DNA of 64,000 bases, taken from assembly GCA_973895155.1 (NCBI GenBank), contig OZ316897.1, positions 1,426,001 to 1,490,000 on the forward strand. Direction: 5' to 3'. Source of the stretch: Marsupella aquatica. Lineage: Eukaryota > Marchantiophyta. This document shows positions 1-10,111 of this stretch, one piece after another. The notes beneath the pieces are model-generated. The model saw nothing but the letters and a program-made list of their open reading frames with translations. It did no database searches and was not told where the DNA came from. Both the position numbers and the translations under genes were made by a program. Position 1 is the first letter of the stretch; the number at the start of each line of letters is the position of its first letter.

Positions 1-394
1 GTTGTTTGGCCACTTGGGGCACACAGCTCCATCTCAAAGAGGGTCTCTGAGAGACTGGGTCGCAATCTTGCTTCCTTTCCACCCAAGACGCGATTGACAA
101 TTTCTGTAGTCTGGTCGTTTGGGCCACACCACTCCATCTCAAAGAGGGTCTCCGAGAGGCTAGGTCTCATCTAGCAACCTTTTTGACCCAAGAGGCGGTC
201 TAGGATAACTGTTGTCTGGCCACTTGGGGGACACAGCTCCATCTCAAAGAGGGTCTCTGAGAGACTAGGTTGCAATCTTGCTTCCTTTCCACCCAAGACG
301 TGATTGACAATTTCTACCGTCTGGTCGTTTGGGCCACACCACTCCATCTCAAAGAGGGTCTCTGAGCAACTAGGTTGTGATCTCCCTTACCGGG
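1..394. repeat. Tandem repeat, about 210-bp unit of two related halves
   Basis: The unit beginning at 1 recurs at 211, giving a period of 210 bp. Each unit holds two related half-units of about 105 bp, sharing the core CATCTCAAAGAGGGTCTC, seen near 31, 139, 241 and 349. Nearly two full units are visible and the array is cut by the window start. It is flanking DNA into which the Gypsy element inserted, because the same host strand resumes after 29543. No ORF or known satellite family is recognised. Confidence 0.85.
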
Positions 395-399
395 CATAC
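395..399. repeat. Target-site duplication CATAC, left copy
   Basis: CATAC lies immediately before the TG that opens the 5' LTR. The same five bases lie immediately after the CA that closes the 3' LTR (29539-29543). A 5-bp duplication is normal for Ty3/Gypsy integrase, so the two LTRs bound one insertion. Confidence 0.9.
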
Positions 400-509
400 T
401 GTGATGCCTAGCTAGGAATCACTGGGCTAGTTTAAAGTGGAAAAGGGAAGAGTACCCTAGAAACACATTAGTATAGTTACAAAAATAAGGAAAATATAAA
501 CAATTAAGG

Positions 510-2249
510 GTGACTATGGAACCCGAGCCGAGGCTGGAAGTAAGGACGCCAGGGGAGAGAACACAATTAGGGTTAGGGCACGCTAAGTGCCGGTGGCTAG
601 GGGTCACGACTGAAAGACAGACGCCGAGGAGAAGAGGGGTAAGGACCGCTCGCGAGGAGTTGTGGCTCATTTGCAGGCACAAACTGGGCAGACGACTACG
701 GGCGGCCAACTACTGTCAACTGCTTAGGCAGGTACTCAGGGTGGAAGTAGATACCAACTATCAACTCGAGAAGGGTATGAGCAACGTCAATCAAGCGGCA
801 CATTTTTGGGGATGCCTGTTCGAACGGGCAACTGGGTACATTGGGACTTACAAGGACGAAGAATCGGAGAGAGCAGCAGGAGAACGGCAGGAGCTCGCTC
901 GATTGTGGGAGCTGCAGAAAGCTGCCTTCTTAGGAGAACTCATCAAGGCCGAATTCTTGTGGACTCCTACCGGTAACGAGCTAGACGACCTGCTGTTTTG
1001 TGAAAACAAAGTTGTCGGCATCCGCGAAGCCATCAAACGCTGCAACGACATACACTGGGAGTTGAAGGGTAGCACAGAGGGGTGGACAAAGGCAACCGTG
1101 CTAGGAGAGATGTGTGGGGAATTGGTGCTCAGCATCTTTGGGGAGGAGTTGGAGCAGGGACCCTTTTTCCAGAGGGAGATGTTGGAGAAACGCCAATTAG
1201 AAGAAGCGATGGCCTTGGAAAGAAGCAAGAAGGACGAGGTCATCCGTCGGCTTAGGGCAAGGGAAGCCAAAATCGAAGATCTGAGGGCGGCCAGGAAAGC
1301 CCAAGATGAGCTGCGGATTAAGCGGCATGAGCTAAATATCATGCAGGGCCAATTAGATACCGCACAGTCAGATAATCGGATTATCAAGAATAAACTGCCG
1401 CGGACCCAAGGAGAGTTGGCCGATGCGATCAAGGAGCGGGAGAAGTGGAAGCGAGAACTAAGGGATGTAGAGGAGGCCCACATAACAGCCAACAACCGGG
1501 CCATGGTAGAGACCCAGAGAAGGGAAAGGGCGTTGAAGGGGGAGCTCAAGGATATCCGCGGAGCCCTTGAGCAGAAGGAGGCCGAGTTAGGGAAATCCTA
1601 TCAAGGGATTATTGCGTTGCAACAGGAGCTTGCGTCCCTGACGGCCAGCTTCAAGGCCGACCTACGGGAGAAAGACGACCAGCTCGACCAGACTTATGCC
1701 AAGATGAATAAAATGGAGTCTGTGGTCGTAACGGAGCTCGACAAAGAACTAAGAGCAACCCAGGAGGAGAGGGCTACCTTGAAAAAGGAATTGAAGGAAG
1801 CCCATAGGGAGCTGGAGGAATCCCAGAAAGAACTGGAGGAGGCACGCAAGGACCTGGACGAGGTGCAGGAGGAGTTGGAGGAAAGCACGCGGAGGCTGGA
1901 GAACTTACAACGATGAGCCGACAACCAAACGGAGCGGCTGAAGAAACAAGCCGCATTATTTAAGTGCTTGGCTTCATCAGGCCCAACTCCAATTGGGGCA
2001 ACCAAGCTACCAGGAGTGGTACTGACCGAAGGACAAGCCGCGCCACTTGCACCAGTGCCGGAAGTAAGTGGGAAGGGGAAGGGACCAGCTGCCGAACCAG
2101 AGAAGAAGAAGAAGCAGAAAACTTCTGGGTCAAGGAGTAATGCGGCTCCACAGGCCGAGGTGACCGAGGAGGTAAACCCAGCACCGACCCCAGGCAGGGT
2201 CACGGCAGAGGATCCAACTACCCTAGAAGAAGGGGATGCCAAGGCCTAG
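510..2249 (+). CDS. LTR-encoded coiled-coil protein, deleted 5'-LTR copy
   Basis: A 468-codon ORF (510-1916) continues in the same frame after a TGA to a TAG at 2249. The N-terminal 200 residues match the start of the 3'-LTR ORF. The internal deletion then joins this in frame to a long, highly charged coiled coil rich in E, K, R, Q and L, at about residues 205-468. The TGA at 1914 is CGA in the 3' LTR, and the TAG at 2247 is TTG there. The part after the first stop is Pro/Ala-rich with a short basic run. Function is unknown. The frame-preserving deletion may be chance. Confidence 0.6.
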
Positions 2250-2686
2250 GCTCAGGCCGAAGCCGTGGCTGATGCCAAAACCGATGTTGAGGCCGAAGCC
2301 GGGGGTGGACCCAGTCAGGCCGATGAAGAGCTGACTCGGTCAAGGGCAGGTAATCTGTCAGTAGACGGGCCAACGGCAGTGGCTGAGGAGGAAACTTTGG
2401 GGGCGTCCACTGAGGAACAGACACTGCTACCATGACGGTGGTGGGGGGCCGCTTCTTTCAAGGAGGGCGGACGTGGAGGGAGGAGGCGTGAGTGGGCAGG
2501 GCGGGCTCAGATCTCTAAGTTTAGGATTAGGATCAGGACCAAGAGGCGGCCCTGACACTTAGCTTAGTGGGATTGCGGTTCCACTGGTAAGAGCAACACT
2601 TGTACTTCTGCCTTGCTGTACATAGGTAGATTCAGTTAGGTAGATTAGGCTTACGCTACAAAGAATTAGGCAGATCCACTACCAGG

Positions 2687-2694
2687 ATAAATAC
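2687..2694 (+). promoter_or_regulatory. Possible TATA-like element downstream of the LTR ORF
   Basis: ATAAATAC lies about 440 bp after the LTR ORF and 630 bp before the LTR end. If real, it is the promoter of the genomic RNA, which would place the LTR ORF in U3. The match to a TATA box is weak. The same sequence occurs in the 3' LTR near 28899. Confidence 0.35.
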
Positions 2695-3064
2695 CTGGGC
2701 AGCGGGGAGCTCAGGGCCTCTTCCTTAGCAAGTTTTTAGTTGCACCAGCCGGGCTGGGATCAAATAGTAAGAGAAGCTCTCGGTTAGTCATACAATGACC
2801 CTTGTATATATTCATGTTTCCTCATGCCTAAGAACTGAATAGAGTTGGCCTCACGGCTTAGTTTGCAGAGCTTGTGTATGAGATGTACTGTTTGTATGAC
2901 AAGTGCATGGTATGACTCAGTGAGAAGGAGTCATTTTGCTATTTGTGTGTTGCATTAACTTGTGTGAAGAGTGCCCACATCAAAGGAAAGTAAGCAAGGG
3001 AGTGAGAGTTGGATGTGTCGAGCTGAGAGAGGTCTTAGCGGCTTAACCAAGCCTATTGGGGATC

Positions 3065-3080
3065 ATTCCGGCGGCGGAAT
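3065..3080 (+). promoter_or_regulatory. Conserved GCGG-loop hairpin in the 5' LTR
   Basis: The six bases ATTCCG pair with CGGAAT around a GCGG loop. An AAACATACCTA-like block follows. The same structure is at 29276-29291 (3' LTR), 8303-8318 (LTR1), 23223-23238 (LTR2), and on the minus strand at 30286-30301 (LTR3) and 44024-44039 (LTR5). Stem bases change in pairs between families. Its position, roughly 170-320 bp from the LTR 3' end, would be in R or U5 of the transcript. Confidence 0.6.
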
Positions 3081-3332
3081 CCAAACATACCTAAACAGAA
3101 GGAGGGGAAGACAAGGGAAGGCCTAGATTAGGCCGGCTATGTATCTCATGACCCGATGAAGGATCTGTCCAGTATATGTGTGTAAAAGGTTAATAGTAGT
3201 AGAGGAAGAAGTTAGCAGCGTTCCATGCCGCTAAGCCGCAAAAACGGCCTCGCCAAGCGCAAAACCTGCGGGAATCGGCTTGTGCTGGGGGGTTTCTTGG
3301 GTTTAGGGAGCCATGGGGCGCACCACATTTTT

Positions 3333-3350
3333 GGTGCTAGATGGAGGGGG
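3333..3350 (+). promoter_or_regulatory. Candidate primer binding site
   Basis: TGGTGCTAGATGGAGG begins 5 nt after the 5' LTR end, at the place where reverse transcription is primed. It starts TGG, complementary to a tRNA CCA end. I cannot match it to a particular tRNA with confidence. It is not the usual initiator-Met type. Confidence 0.4.
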
Positions 3351-3396
3351 CATTTCTTAAGCCGTGAGATATGAAGTTAGGAAAGAAGCGTAGGTA

Positions 3397-4488
3397 ATGA
3401 CTGAACCTACGCCAAGGGAGGAAAGAGCGATTCAACGGGAGAGAGCTCGTCTGCAGCAGCTCGTCAGGTGGCATGATACACAGCGACTGAGAGGGGCAGA
3501 AAGAGCTGGTAGCTCCGAAGCTGGGAGTGGCGTCGAAAAAGAGATACCAGAAGAAGAGTCGGTAGGAAGAAACGAGTACCCAACCGACATGGGGGAACCC
3601 GAGGCACAGCCAGACGATAGGCCAGGGACCAGACTGAGCCAACGGTCGCGCATTCATTACAAGGCGTTTCATGGGAGAGGAGATGAGGATCCGGACGAAT
3701 GGTTGGATGATTTCGAAGGAACCACTACAGCAAATGGAGAATCGGCCATCAAGATGCAGATTCTTCCCGGCCTGTTCAAGGGTGAGCCTAGGCCTTGGTA
3801 CAGAGCATTGAATGTGGAAGATCAAGCCATCTGGAATATCTTCAAAACACTATTTGTTAAGGAGTTTCAACCCATTGGAACTTTAGAGTTAGCAGTGCTG
3901 AAGTTGGGACGACTTCGGTTCAAGGAGAACAGATCCTTCAGGAAGTTCTTGCAACGCTTTCAAAAGTTGGTAAGACGTACAAAGACCAATGCCTCTGAAG
4001 GTATGCAACTTCAATGGTTAGTGAATGCTTTGCCACAGAAGATGAGTTTTGCAATAAGGAAGGAGAACCCAGAGACTTTAGCCGAGGCAATTAAAGATAT
4101 TCAATTATACATTAATGTAGATATCACAAGCCGGAAGAAACAGCTTAAGTCTGAGAGTTCCTCATCGGAGGAAGGATCACCCCATAAGAAAAAGGATAAG
4201 AAAAAGAAACACTCTAAGAAGTCAAGAAGTGATAACTCAAGCTCGGATAGTGGAGGTAGCAAGAGTGAGTCATCTTCTAGTTCTAAAGAAGACAAAACTA
4301 GGAAAAGGAAGGGCAGAAGAAGAGGGAAGACGAAAGTCAATCTGGAGGCTAAACCACCAGATAACATCGTAGCCCTTACCGAGCAGCTTAAAGCTATAAT
4401 AGCAGAGGTGAAGCCGAAGAAGAAGGTAGTGCAGGAGGATAGCTCTGTATGGTGTGCCTTATGTTATAAAACCGGACACCATAAAGAT
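3397..4488 (+). CDS. gag: Gag, first part (capsid and start of nucleocapsid)
   Basis: This is the structural polyprotein of the Gypsy element. From the ATG at 3397, a charged N-terminal stretch is followed by a retrotransposon gag domain at about residues 85-245, with Trp- and Leu-rich signatures (DEWLDDF, PWYRAL, the FLQRF region). A Ser/Lys-rich low-complexity section follows at about residues 248-310. At the end lies the start of a zinc knuckle (CALC then H), cut by solo LTR1 after residue 364. The ORF then runs 33 nt into LTR1 and stops at 4521. Removing LTR1 and one copy of AAGAT joins this frame to 8493 and completes a CX2CX4HX4C knuckle. Confidence 0.88.
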
Positions 4489-4847
4489 TGTGACGCCACC
4501 GGTACGGCGGTTAATGAGTGATTCAGTCTAACTGCGCTCGGCACGCGCGTTAGGTGTGTCTTAGGCCACTATTATTAGCATAACGACAGTATTTAGGTAA
4601 TCATTAGGGGTAGGACATCATTAGGCAATAAGGGGGACTTCAGGTTTGGATTGGCGGCGGGTCGCTATTCGCACACCCGGGTTACGAGCGTGGAGGGGCC
4701 CCTCCCTCGGGTCCGTATAACGAACTTAAGGAAGCGGCCACTGACGCACGCTGACTCAGACCGGCGGAGTGGCCGGTACACCACAAGCGTGAGCGGTTCA
4801 GCCTATGGGCGTTGAGGAGATGTCGGGGGATCGACAAGCCCTCAAAG

Positions 4848-4855
4848 TATAAAAG
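4848..4855 (+). promoter_or_regulatory. TATA box upstream of the LTR1 ORF
   Basis: TATAAAAG sits about 100 nt before the ATG at 4956. The related minus-strand LTR3 has TATAAAAGG at 36643-36651, also about 100 nt before its corresponding ATG at 36541. The conserved spacing supports a promoter serving the LTR-encoded frame. Confidence 0.6.
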
Positions 4856-4955
4856 GGAAGCCAACCCTTTGTAGTGCACCAGTCCATCAGTCCACGCGCC
4901 AGCTTCGACCCCAGCTCTCTCGTTCTCTCTAGGTCGCCACTACTATCTCCTCTGA

Positions 4956-7614
4956 ATGTCGCACACGATCCTCTCCAGCTCGGCCATTCGATTCTGGACG
5001 CAGTTCCTATCTACCGGAAGGCACTTGGCCGATTCATTGAAACACGCCAACCCGCGCCGATACGAAATCAAATGCGAGTACGAGAGAGCCATCCGCCTAG
5101 CAGGACGACACCACTACATCCTTAACTTTGACTACCCGTCTCAGAGCAAGCTTTACCGACCAACAGAGGTATCTGGGTACTTCTTCAACGGAGACAAATA
5201 TATCGGTTTCTGGGAAGCATTGCTTCGGCTTCCGGACAAGGTCTTCAATATCCCGGGTACAATCGACCTGCAGCGACATCACTTCGACCACATCCCTGCC
5301 CAGGTTCGGGCTGTCATTAACAGCGAGTCCAGTACCAACCGTTTGACAAGGGCGTCCGCACTCGCTTCGGAGAACTTCTACCAGCACCTGCAGAGCTTCA
5401 TGGGAACTTGGCCATCAACCAACATGACCAACTCAGCCGTGCCCGTACCCATACCCGTGCCCATGCAACCCCAGCCTCAACCTCAGGCTCAGCTTCAGCT
5501 TCAGCCTCAGCCGCAGCCTAGCCAAACCCCACCACCTATCGCCCAGCCAGCACAGGTACGCTCCGTCATCAACGCTGTGGATCTTAGCGATGACGACAAA
5601 GCTACCCCACCCTTGACCAAACGGCCCAGAAGAACAAGCGCTCGGGGGGCCGACACTATATCGTCCCCACCCCCTGCTCTGACCCCAGGAGCGGCCCCGG
5701 CAGACAACATGGTGACCGTGGCCGCCCCGGGCCCGTTACTAACGACAGTGGCACTACCCAAGCCCGATCGGGAGGATGGGGAAGTGTCACCTTCCCCAAG
5801 CCAGTCACGGGGAAAGAAGAGGAAGGAATCCGCCACTGCATCCGGGTTACCGTTGGCCACGGTAGCCGTAGCCAAGGTGACGATGCACCGCATGGGGGAA
5901 AACGTTCACAACAACATCCTCCATCCTAAGCATGCGGTGTACCTGAAGACTCAGGGATTTGAGCACCTCACCTCTCTCCCCTGGAACACTTGCAGGTACT
6001 ACGGGGAGGACATGACAGAATTCGTCAAGAATTATGACGACGTACGTCAACAGACTCGGCTGCGGGGAAGAAATATGTCCCTCACAGAAGAACGGCTCAA
6101 GATGATCTTCGGGTTACCCGAAGGTGACCATCGAGTCGAATCACGGGCTCCCGGGGGCAAGGGAGCCAAGTACCAATCTTCAAGTTTTCCCTTAGAGGGA
6201 GCAGTAGACAACGGGTTTGTGATAATGACCTGCCTCATGCCCGAGATAGCTGAGCGGCTGGAGTTCCAAAGGTACGCTCTCCACATGATGGAACCCCGGG
6301 GGGAGATCTCCGCCGCCCAGGTTATCCAGGTCGAGAACTATCGACCTAGGAAATGGGCGTCGTACTTCGCTAAGAAATTCCATGAAGAGATGGAGCGGCG
6401 AAGGAAGATGCTGTACATTGGCGGGAAGGCGTATTTCGCTAGCCACATCAAAATCATTCTTGAATGGTACGCCCGGTTTGATCGACGAACCCTTCCCCGC
6501 ATCAACGTTACAAAGCTGGTCCCAGCTAGGTGGGTTTTTCCGGCATTGGAGAGACGGCCCCAACCCAGCGGCCCGAAGTCCAGCGGACACGCCAGCTTCA
6601 CCCACCCCACCTCCACAAGTAGCTGTAGTCGTAACCAAGGAGGCGCCGGATGGGTCGGTTGTCGCAACCGTTGATGCGACCCAACTAGCCGGGCTAAGTA
6701 CAGAAGTTGGTACGGCAGAGGTCTTACCCGAGCCCGGGTCTCCCAAGGACCCACCGGTGGCAATTCCGGAGAACCGAACATTGCTGCAGGAGAACACTCC
6801 AGCCCCTTCCAACGTTATGTCCCCAGGGCTGGACGTCACTGCCCCGGCCCCCGCGCGTGTTGATGTTTGCCCGTGCCCAAATCCGGACAGGCACAACTTG
6901 GACCACCCGGAACTCTTCGTGCAGGGTACGTTTCTGAACGGGCTTCTGGGAGATTTCTCTCATCAAATTGCCCGGGATACCGGGGAGTTCATGGCCCGGA
7001 AGGTAGCCTGTTTCTTCAATCAGGAGTTGGTTGCCGTAGTAAAGGCAGGTCGGGCCCAGTCGGAGGCCCTTCAGAGGATAGAGCGGTACCGGGTGGAGTC
7101 CGTGTACCTTAAGAATGAAGTGGCGGCTCAAGAGGCTGAGCTTCTACAACTACGACCCAAGGTTGCAGCCGCCGATGAGTTGTTAGCAAAGGCGCACGCT
7201 CTTACCGCCCTAGCCGAACAGGCCAAAGCTGGGAACGAGGCCGAGATTACACGACTCCGGAACCAGATTGACAGTTTGAAAAATCAAGCTGTCACCTGGC
7301 AGAAAGACCTGGAGGAGGCCGAGGAACGAGCCCAGCGGGACACGGCGGAGATAGCCACGCTGTAGGCCGAGATGGCGCGGCTCCAAACCGAGGCCGAGAA
7401 GCAGGACCAGCTGGTGGGTAAACTGACGAGCGACGCCCAGCAGCTGGAGGAGGCATGTTAGGAGGCAGCAGAGGAGACGGACGCAGCGAGGCGAGAGAAC
7501 GAATCTCTGCTGGACCAGGTCCAGCTCCTCAAAGCGGACAATGATAGGCTTCGAAGGCAGCGGGATGGCCGTTCCCATTTGGGCGGCATTAGCGGCAGGG
7601 TAGGAATAGATTAG
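4956..7614 (+). pseudogene. LTR1-encoded protein: conserved domain, Pro-rich linker, coiled coil
   Basis: The frame opens at ATG 4956 and runs to 6674. A frame change near 6600 moves it to a second frame that continues through 7365 with TAG codons at 7363 and 7459, ending at TAG 7612. In order: an N-terminal domain (residues 1-130); a Gln/Pro-rich repeat (about 170-200); a basic patch; a conserved central domain at about residues 310-510, with LTEERLKMIFGLP, a MEPRGEIS-like block and IGGKAYF followed by EWY; a Pro-rich linker; then a coiled coil. The central domain matches blocks in LTR2 and in the Gypsy LTR. It resembles plant transposon/mobile-domain proteins, but I cannot assign it firmly. 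Function is unknown. Confidence 0.6.
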
Positions 7615-7870
7615 GATTAGGATTGGCTTAGTCAGGGTCTTGGGACAGGCACCTGCCTTAGGTACAGCAGCGCTGCCATGCTGTCCAGCCTGCGTAGATT
7701 AGGATCTCCTAATAAGACACAGCCGTTTTCCGGCCTGACTGTCTGCTTAGTTAGGACCTTAGTCAGCAAATCTTCGGCGAGAGGACACCCCGTCCCTCGG
7801 CTCTTAGTATTTAGTGCACCCCTCGGTAGAGGCAGGGGGGGTTTTTAGTTTCAGAGTTGGACATCCGCGG

Positions 7871-7876
7871 TATATA
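7871..7876 (+). promoter_or_regulatory. Second TATA box in LTR1, after the ORF
   Basis: TATATA within a GGTATATACC palindrome lies about 250 bp after the LTR1 frame and about 610 bp before the LTR end. This is the expected place for the promoter of genomic RNA, which would put the entire LTR ORF in U3. Confidence 0.45.
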
Positions 7877-8302
7877 CCGGGAGTCCCGACCTCTGGGAAT
7901 GAAAAAGTACCAAGGGGGGGGTAGGACTAAGCTCGTCGGGCGAGTGCGGAGCCGGGCTCCGTTGTAGTGTGCACCCTCGGCCTTGAACCTGTTCATTCCA
8001 GGGCTGTCGGGTCAACTAAGTGTACGCATATGTTCCCTTTGTAGTAAAATCCTTTCCCATCATTTTCCTTCGTGTAAATCGAGATTGTATGCATGTGTGC
8101 GCATATGTGTGTGGGTTTCTCGTATATGGGTGGCAGCGCCAGGCCGAACGCACTACCCGAGACGTGCACAGGGTGCAGCCTACGGATAAGTGGTTGCGAG
8201 CACGGGTTGAGGACCTGTATCATCGAATCCGGATTGAAGGCGGACAGCACGAAGGCTTAGAAGCCCTTAAGCCGGGGTCGATCCTGCTATCGACTAAGGT
8301 AC

Positions 8303-8318
8303 GTTCCGGCGGCGGAAC
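8303..8318 (+). promoter_or_regulatory. Conserved GCGG-loop hairpin in LTR1
   Basis: GTTCCG pairs with CGGAAC around GCGG. Compared with ATTCCG/CGGAAT in the Gypsy LTR, the outer pair has changed from A-T to G-C on both sides. That is a compensatory change. An AAACCATACCTA block follows. Confidence 0.6.
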
Positions 8319-8487
8319 ACAAACCATACCTAGGAGGTGTCCGTATTTAGCAGTATGCGCACTTAGCGCTAGTTTACGAGAATAAGGTGCATTACGTGCT
8401 TCCCTTCCTGCCCGAACCCTCAGATTTACGAGGGATGTGCCCGTCTAAGCTGAAGTCTGAGTTAAGGCCAAAGCCGACGACGTGACA

Positions 8488-9266
8488 AAGATGCATGTCC
8501 TAAGCTCAATACTAGTCATGTTCGGCATGTGGCTGAAGTCAGACCATGTCAGGGAGAAGTAGAATATTTTCTAGGAGATGCCGCTGATAGTGTTTTCGGC
8601 ATCAGTGAGACTGGAGCACGAGACCTATCCAACCGACCTGCATCTCTCTGGTCTGGATTAAGGAACAATCCAAGAGAGATGTATCCTCGGATTATTCAGA
8701 ATCCGTCAGTACCTCCTAGGCCAAATGTGCAAAGATTTGCGGCATGCTATAACTGTGGTCAACCTGGCCATTTTGCTAGAGAATGCCCGAATGCACGCAA
8801 ACAAGGTGATGGACAGCCAGCTCAGCTATGTATGGGATGCCGACAGGAGGGTCACATGCTAGGACAATGTCCTACTTGGTTGGCAGGATTGGCCGCAAAT
8901 CATAAGCTCTTGCCGGTCAAGGTCTTGCCGCCAGGTACTACCCCCGGAGGAGTTCAAATCAACCACATCGAGCTTGGATGGCAAGTGGATGCCAAGGCAG
9001 AGTTTGGACCATCTGATGATGAGACCGAGGCCCTATCAACATTTTCAGAAGAGGATATGGATCATGATTGCTACCGGGTCTCTACTCGATCCACCAGAAG
9101 GAAGGAAAGATGGGATGGGCTGGCCAAAAATAAAGGGAAGGATAAGGAAGAGAAGATTGACTCTTCGTCAACATCAACGGAAGGAGAAGGAAAGGCGCCG
9201 GCAACACAGGTAAGCCATGAGCTCAACAGTGACCCCAATCCTTCACAAGACAGCGATTTCAATTGA
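8488..9266 (+). CDS. gag: Gag, second part (nucleocapsid with zinc knuckles)
   Basis: This continues gag after solo LTR1. The frame completes the first knuckle, then has a CX2CX4HX4C knuckle (CYNCGQPGHFAREC) followed by a second related one (CMGCRQEGHMLGQC). An acidic, Ser-rich tail follows and ends at TGA 9264-9266. The next open stretch (from 9267) is in the same frame and leads into protease, so the TGA is either a mutation or a suppressible gag-pol stop. Three knuckles in a row are more than most plant Gypsy elements carry. Confidence 0.85.
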
Positions 9267-9869
9267 GATCACCCAAAGTTGTTCTACCCATCTATCACGG
9301 CTAGTGTTAAGGAACAGCTGCAAGAATTAGAAACCCTGGAGAACACTGAAGCCATAGCCAAGGATGTGGAACGAGCAAAAGCACTGTTTGCTTCGGAGGA
9401 TCCAACAGCTGTGGAAATCAGCGTGAAGCAACAGGCCAAAGTCGAGATAAAGACACTGCCAGAAGAGAAGCCGATAGTTCCCTATGACCTGGCTAAAGAT
9501 GTGCTAGAATCTAGAGTCTCGGCAATAGTTGGTCAACTATTGAAAAATAGCCCGTACTTCCGGAAGCAGTTAAGAAAGGCGATTCTTGGCAAATCGAGAT
9601 TACCCAAAGTAGCAACCAGATCCGATGTGCTGATGATAGAAGAAGATCAAGGAGCCCCAGCATTACCATTAATGATTCAAGGAGAATTATTACTTCGGGT
9701 ACCCATCGATGGAGGATCAGGGGTATGTATTATGATTGATTCAACAGCAAAGGGGTGGGGTCTAACACCAGAGATGACTGGAAGAGTGTTGAACATGGCC
9801 AATGGGTATCAGGTCATTCCCACGGGAGTATTAACGGGCATCAAGACAGAGATAGGAGGTATCTTTTTT
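9267..9869 (+). CDS. pro: Retropepsin (protease), N-terminal part, split by the LINE
   Basis: In frame after the gag TGA, this encodes a linker and then an aspartic protease. The catalytic triplet is DGG in the context VPIDGGSGV, at about 150 codons in, where DSG/DTG is the usual form. The frame is interrupted by the antisense LINE after the bases AGGAGGTATCTTTTTT (9854-9869). The C-terminal part of the domain resumes at 17337 in a reading frame that joins without loss when the LINE and one repeat copy are removed. Confidence 0.8.
9854..9869. repeat. Target-site duplication of the LINE, left copy (16 bp)
   Basis: AGGAGGTATCTTTTTT occurs here and again at 17321-17336, at the other end of the LINE. 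A 16-bp duplication is typical of L1-type target-primed reverse transcription. The six Ts may also include the LINE poly(A) tail read on this strand. Confidence 0.9.
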
Positions 9870-10111
9870 CCTTGAAAGAGAGATCATTTTATAAATTTTG
9901 ATGTTCCCCCGCGAAAAACCCCACGGGAAGGGCGAACAAAGAAGGCCCAAAACGGCCAGACAACAGACCCCGCCACAGGGCAGTCCCCACTAGTGTAGGG
10001 GCAGACCAAGGGCACAGGATCAACAAGCACAAAAAAGCACAGGGAAAAAGAACCGCATCTACCCCCTACTCATCACATGGGCTACGAGTCACATCACAAA
10101 CAACCAGCCAG

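Larger units (their letters stand above)
400..3327 (+). repeat. 5' LTR of the Gypsy element, 2,928 bp
   Basis: It starts TGTGATGCC and ends GCACCACA, the TG...CA ends of LTRs. It aligns along its whole length with 24867-29538, apart from about 1.74 kb present only in the 3' copy. The missing segment begins at about 1110, where CTAGGAGAGA runs into TGTGTGGGG. The shared GAGA at both edges of the corresponding 3'-LTR segment suggests a microhomology deletion in this copy. By eye the shared parts differ at a few positions per hundred. The LTR contains a long sense ORF and, near its 3' end, a GCGG-loop hairpin. Confidence 0.92.
4489..8487 (+). mobile_element. Solo LTR1 (3,999 bp) inserted in gag
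   Basis: It begins TGTGACGCC and ends GACGTGACA, and is bracketed by AAGAT at 4484-4488 and 8488-8492. No internal retroelement genes are present, so it is a solo LTR left by LTR-LTR recombination. It has a TATA box at 4848, a long sense reading frame from 4956 to 7614, a second TATA at 7871 and the GCGG hairpin at 8303. LTR3 (30117-36948) is a related copy on the opposite strand. The whole unit is unusually long and coding for an LTR. Confidence 0.92.

Noticed and set aside
848-1549. Long minus-strand ORF in the 5' LTR (233 codons) and its copy at 27289-27762
   Set aside because: It is the Ser-rich antisense shadow of the charged coiled-coil frame and has no independent features.
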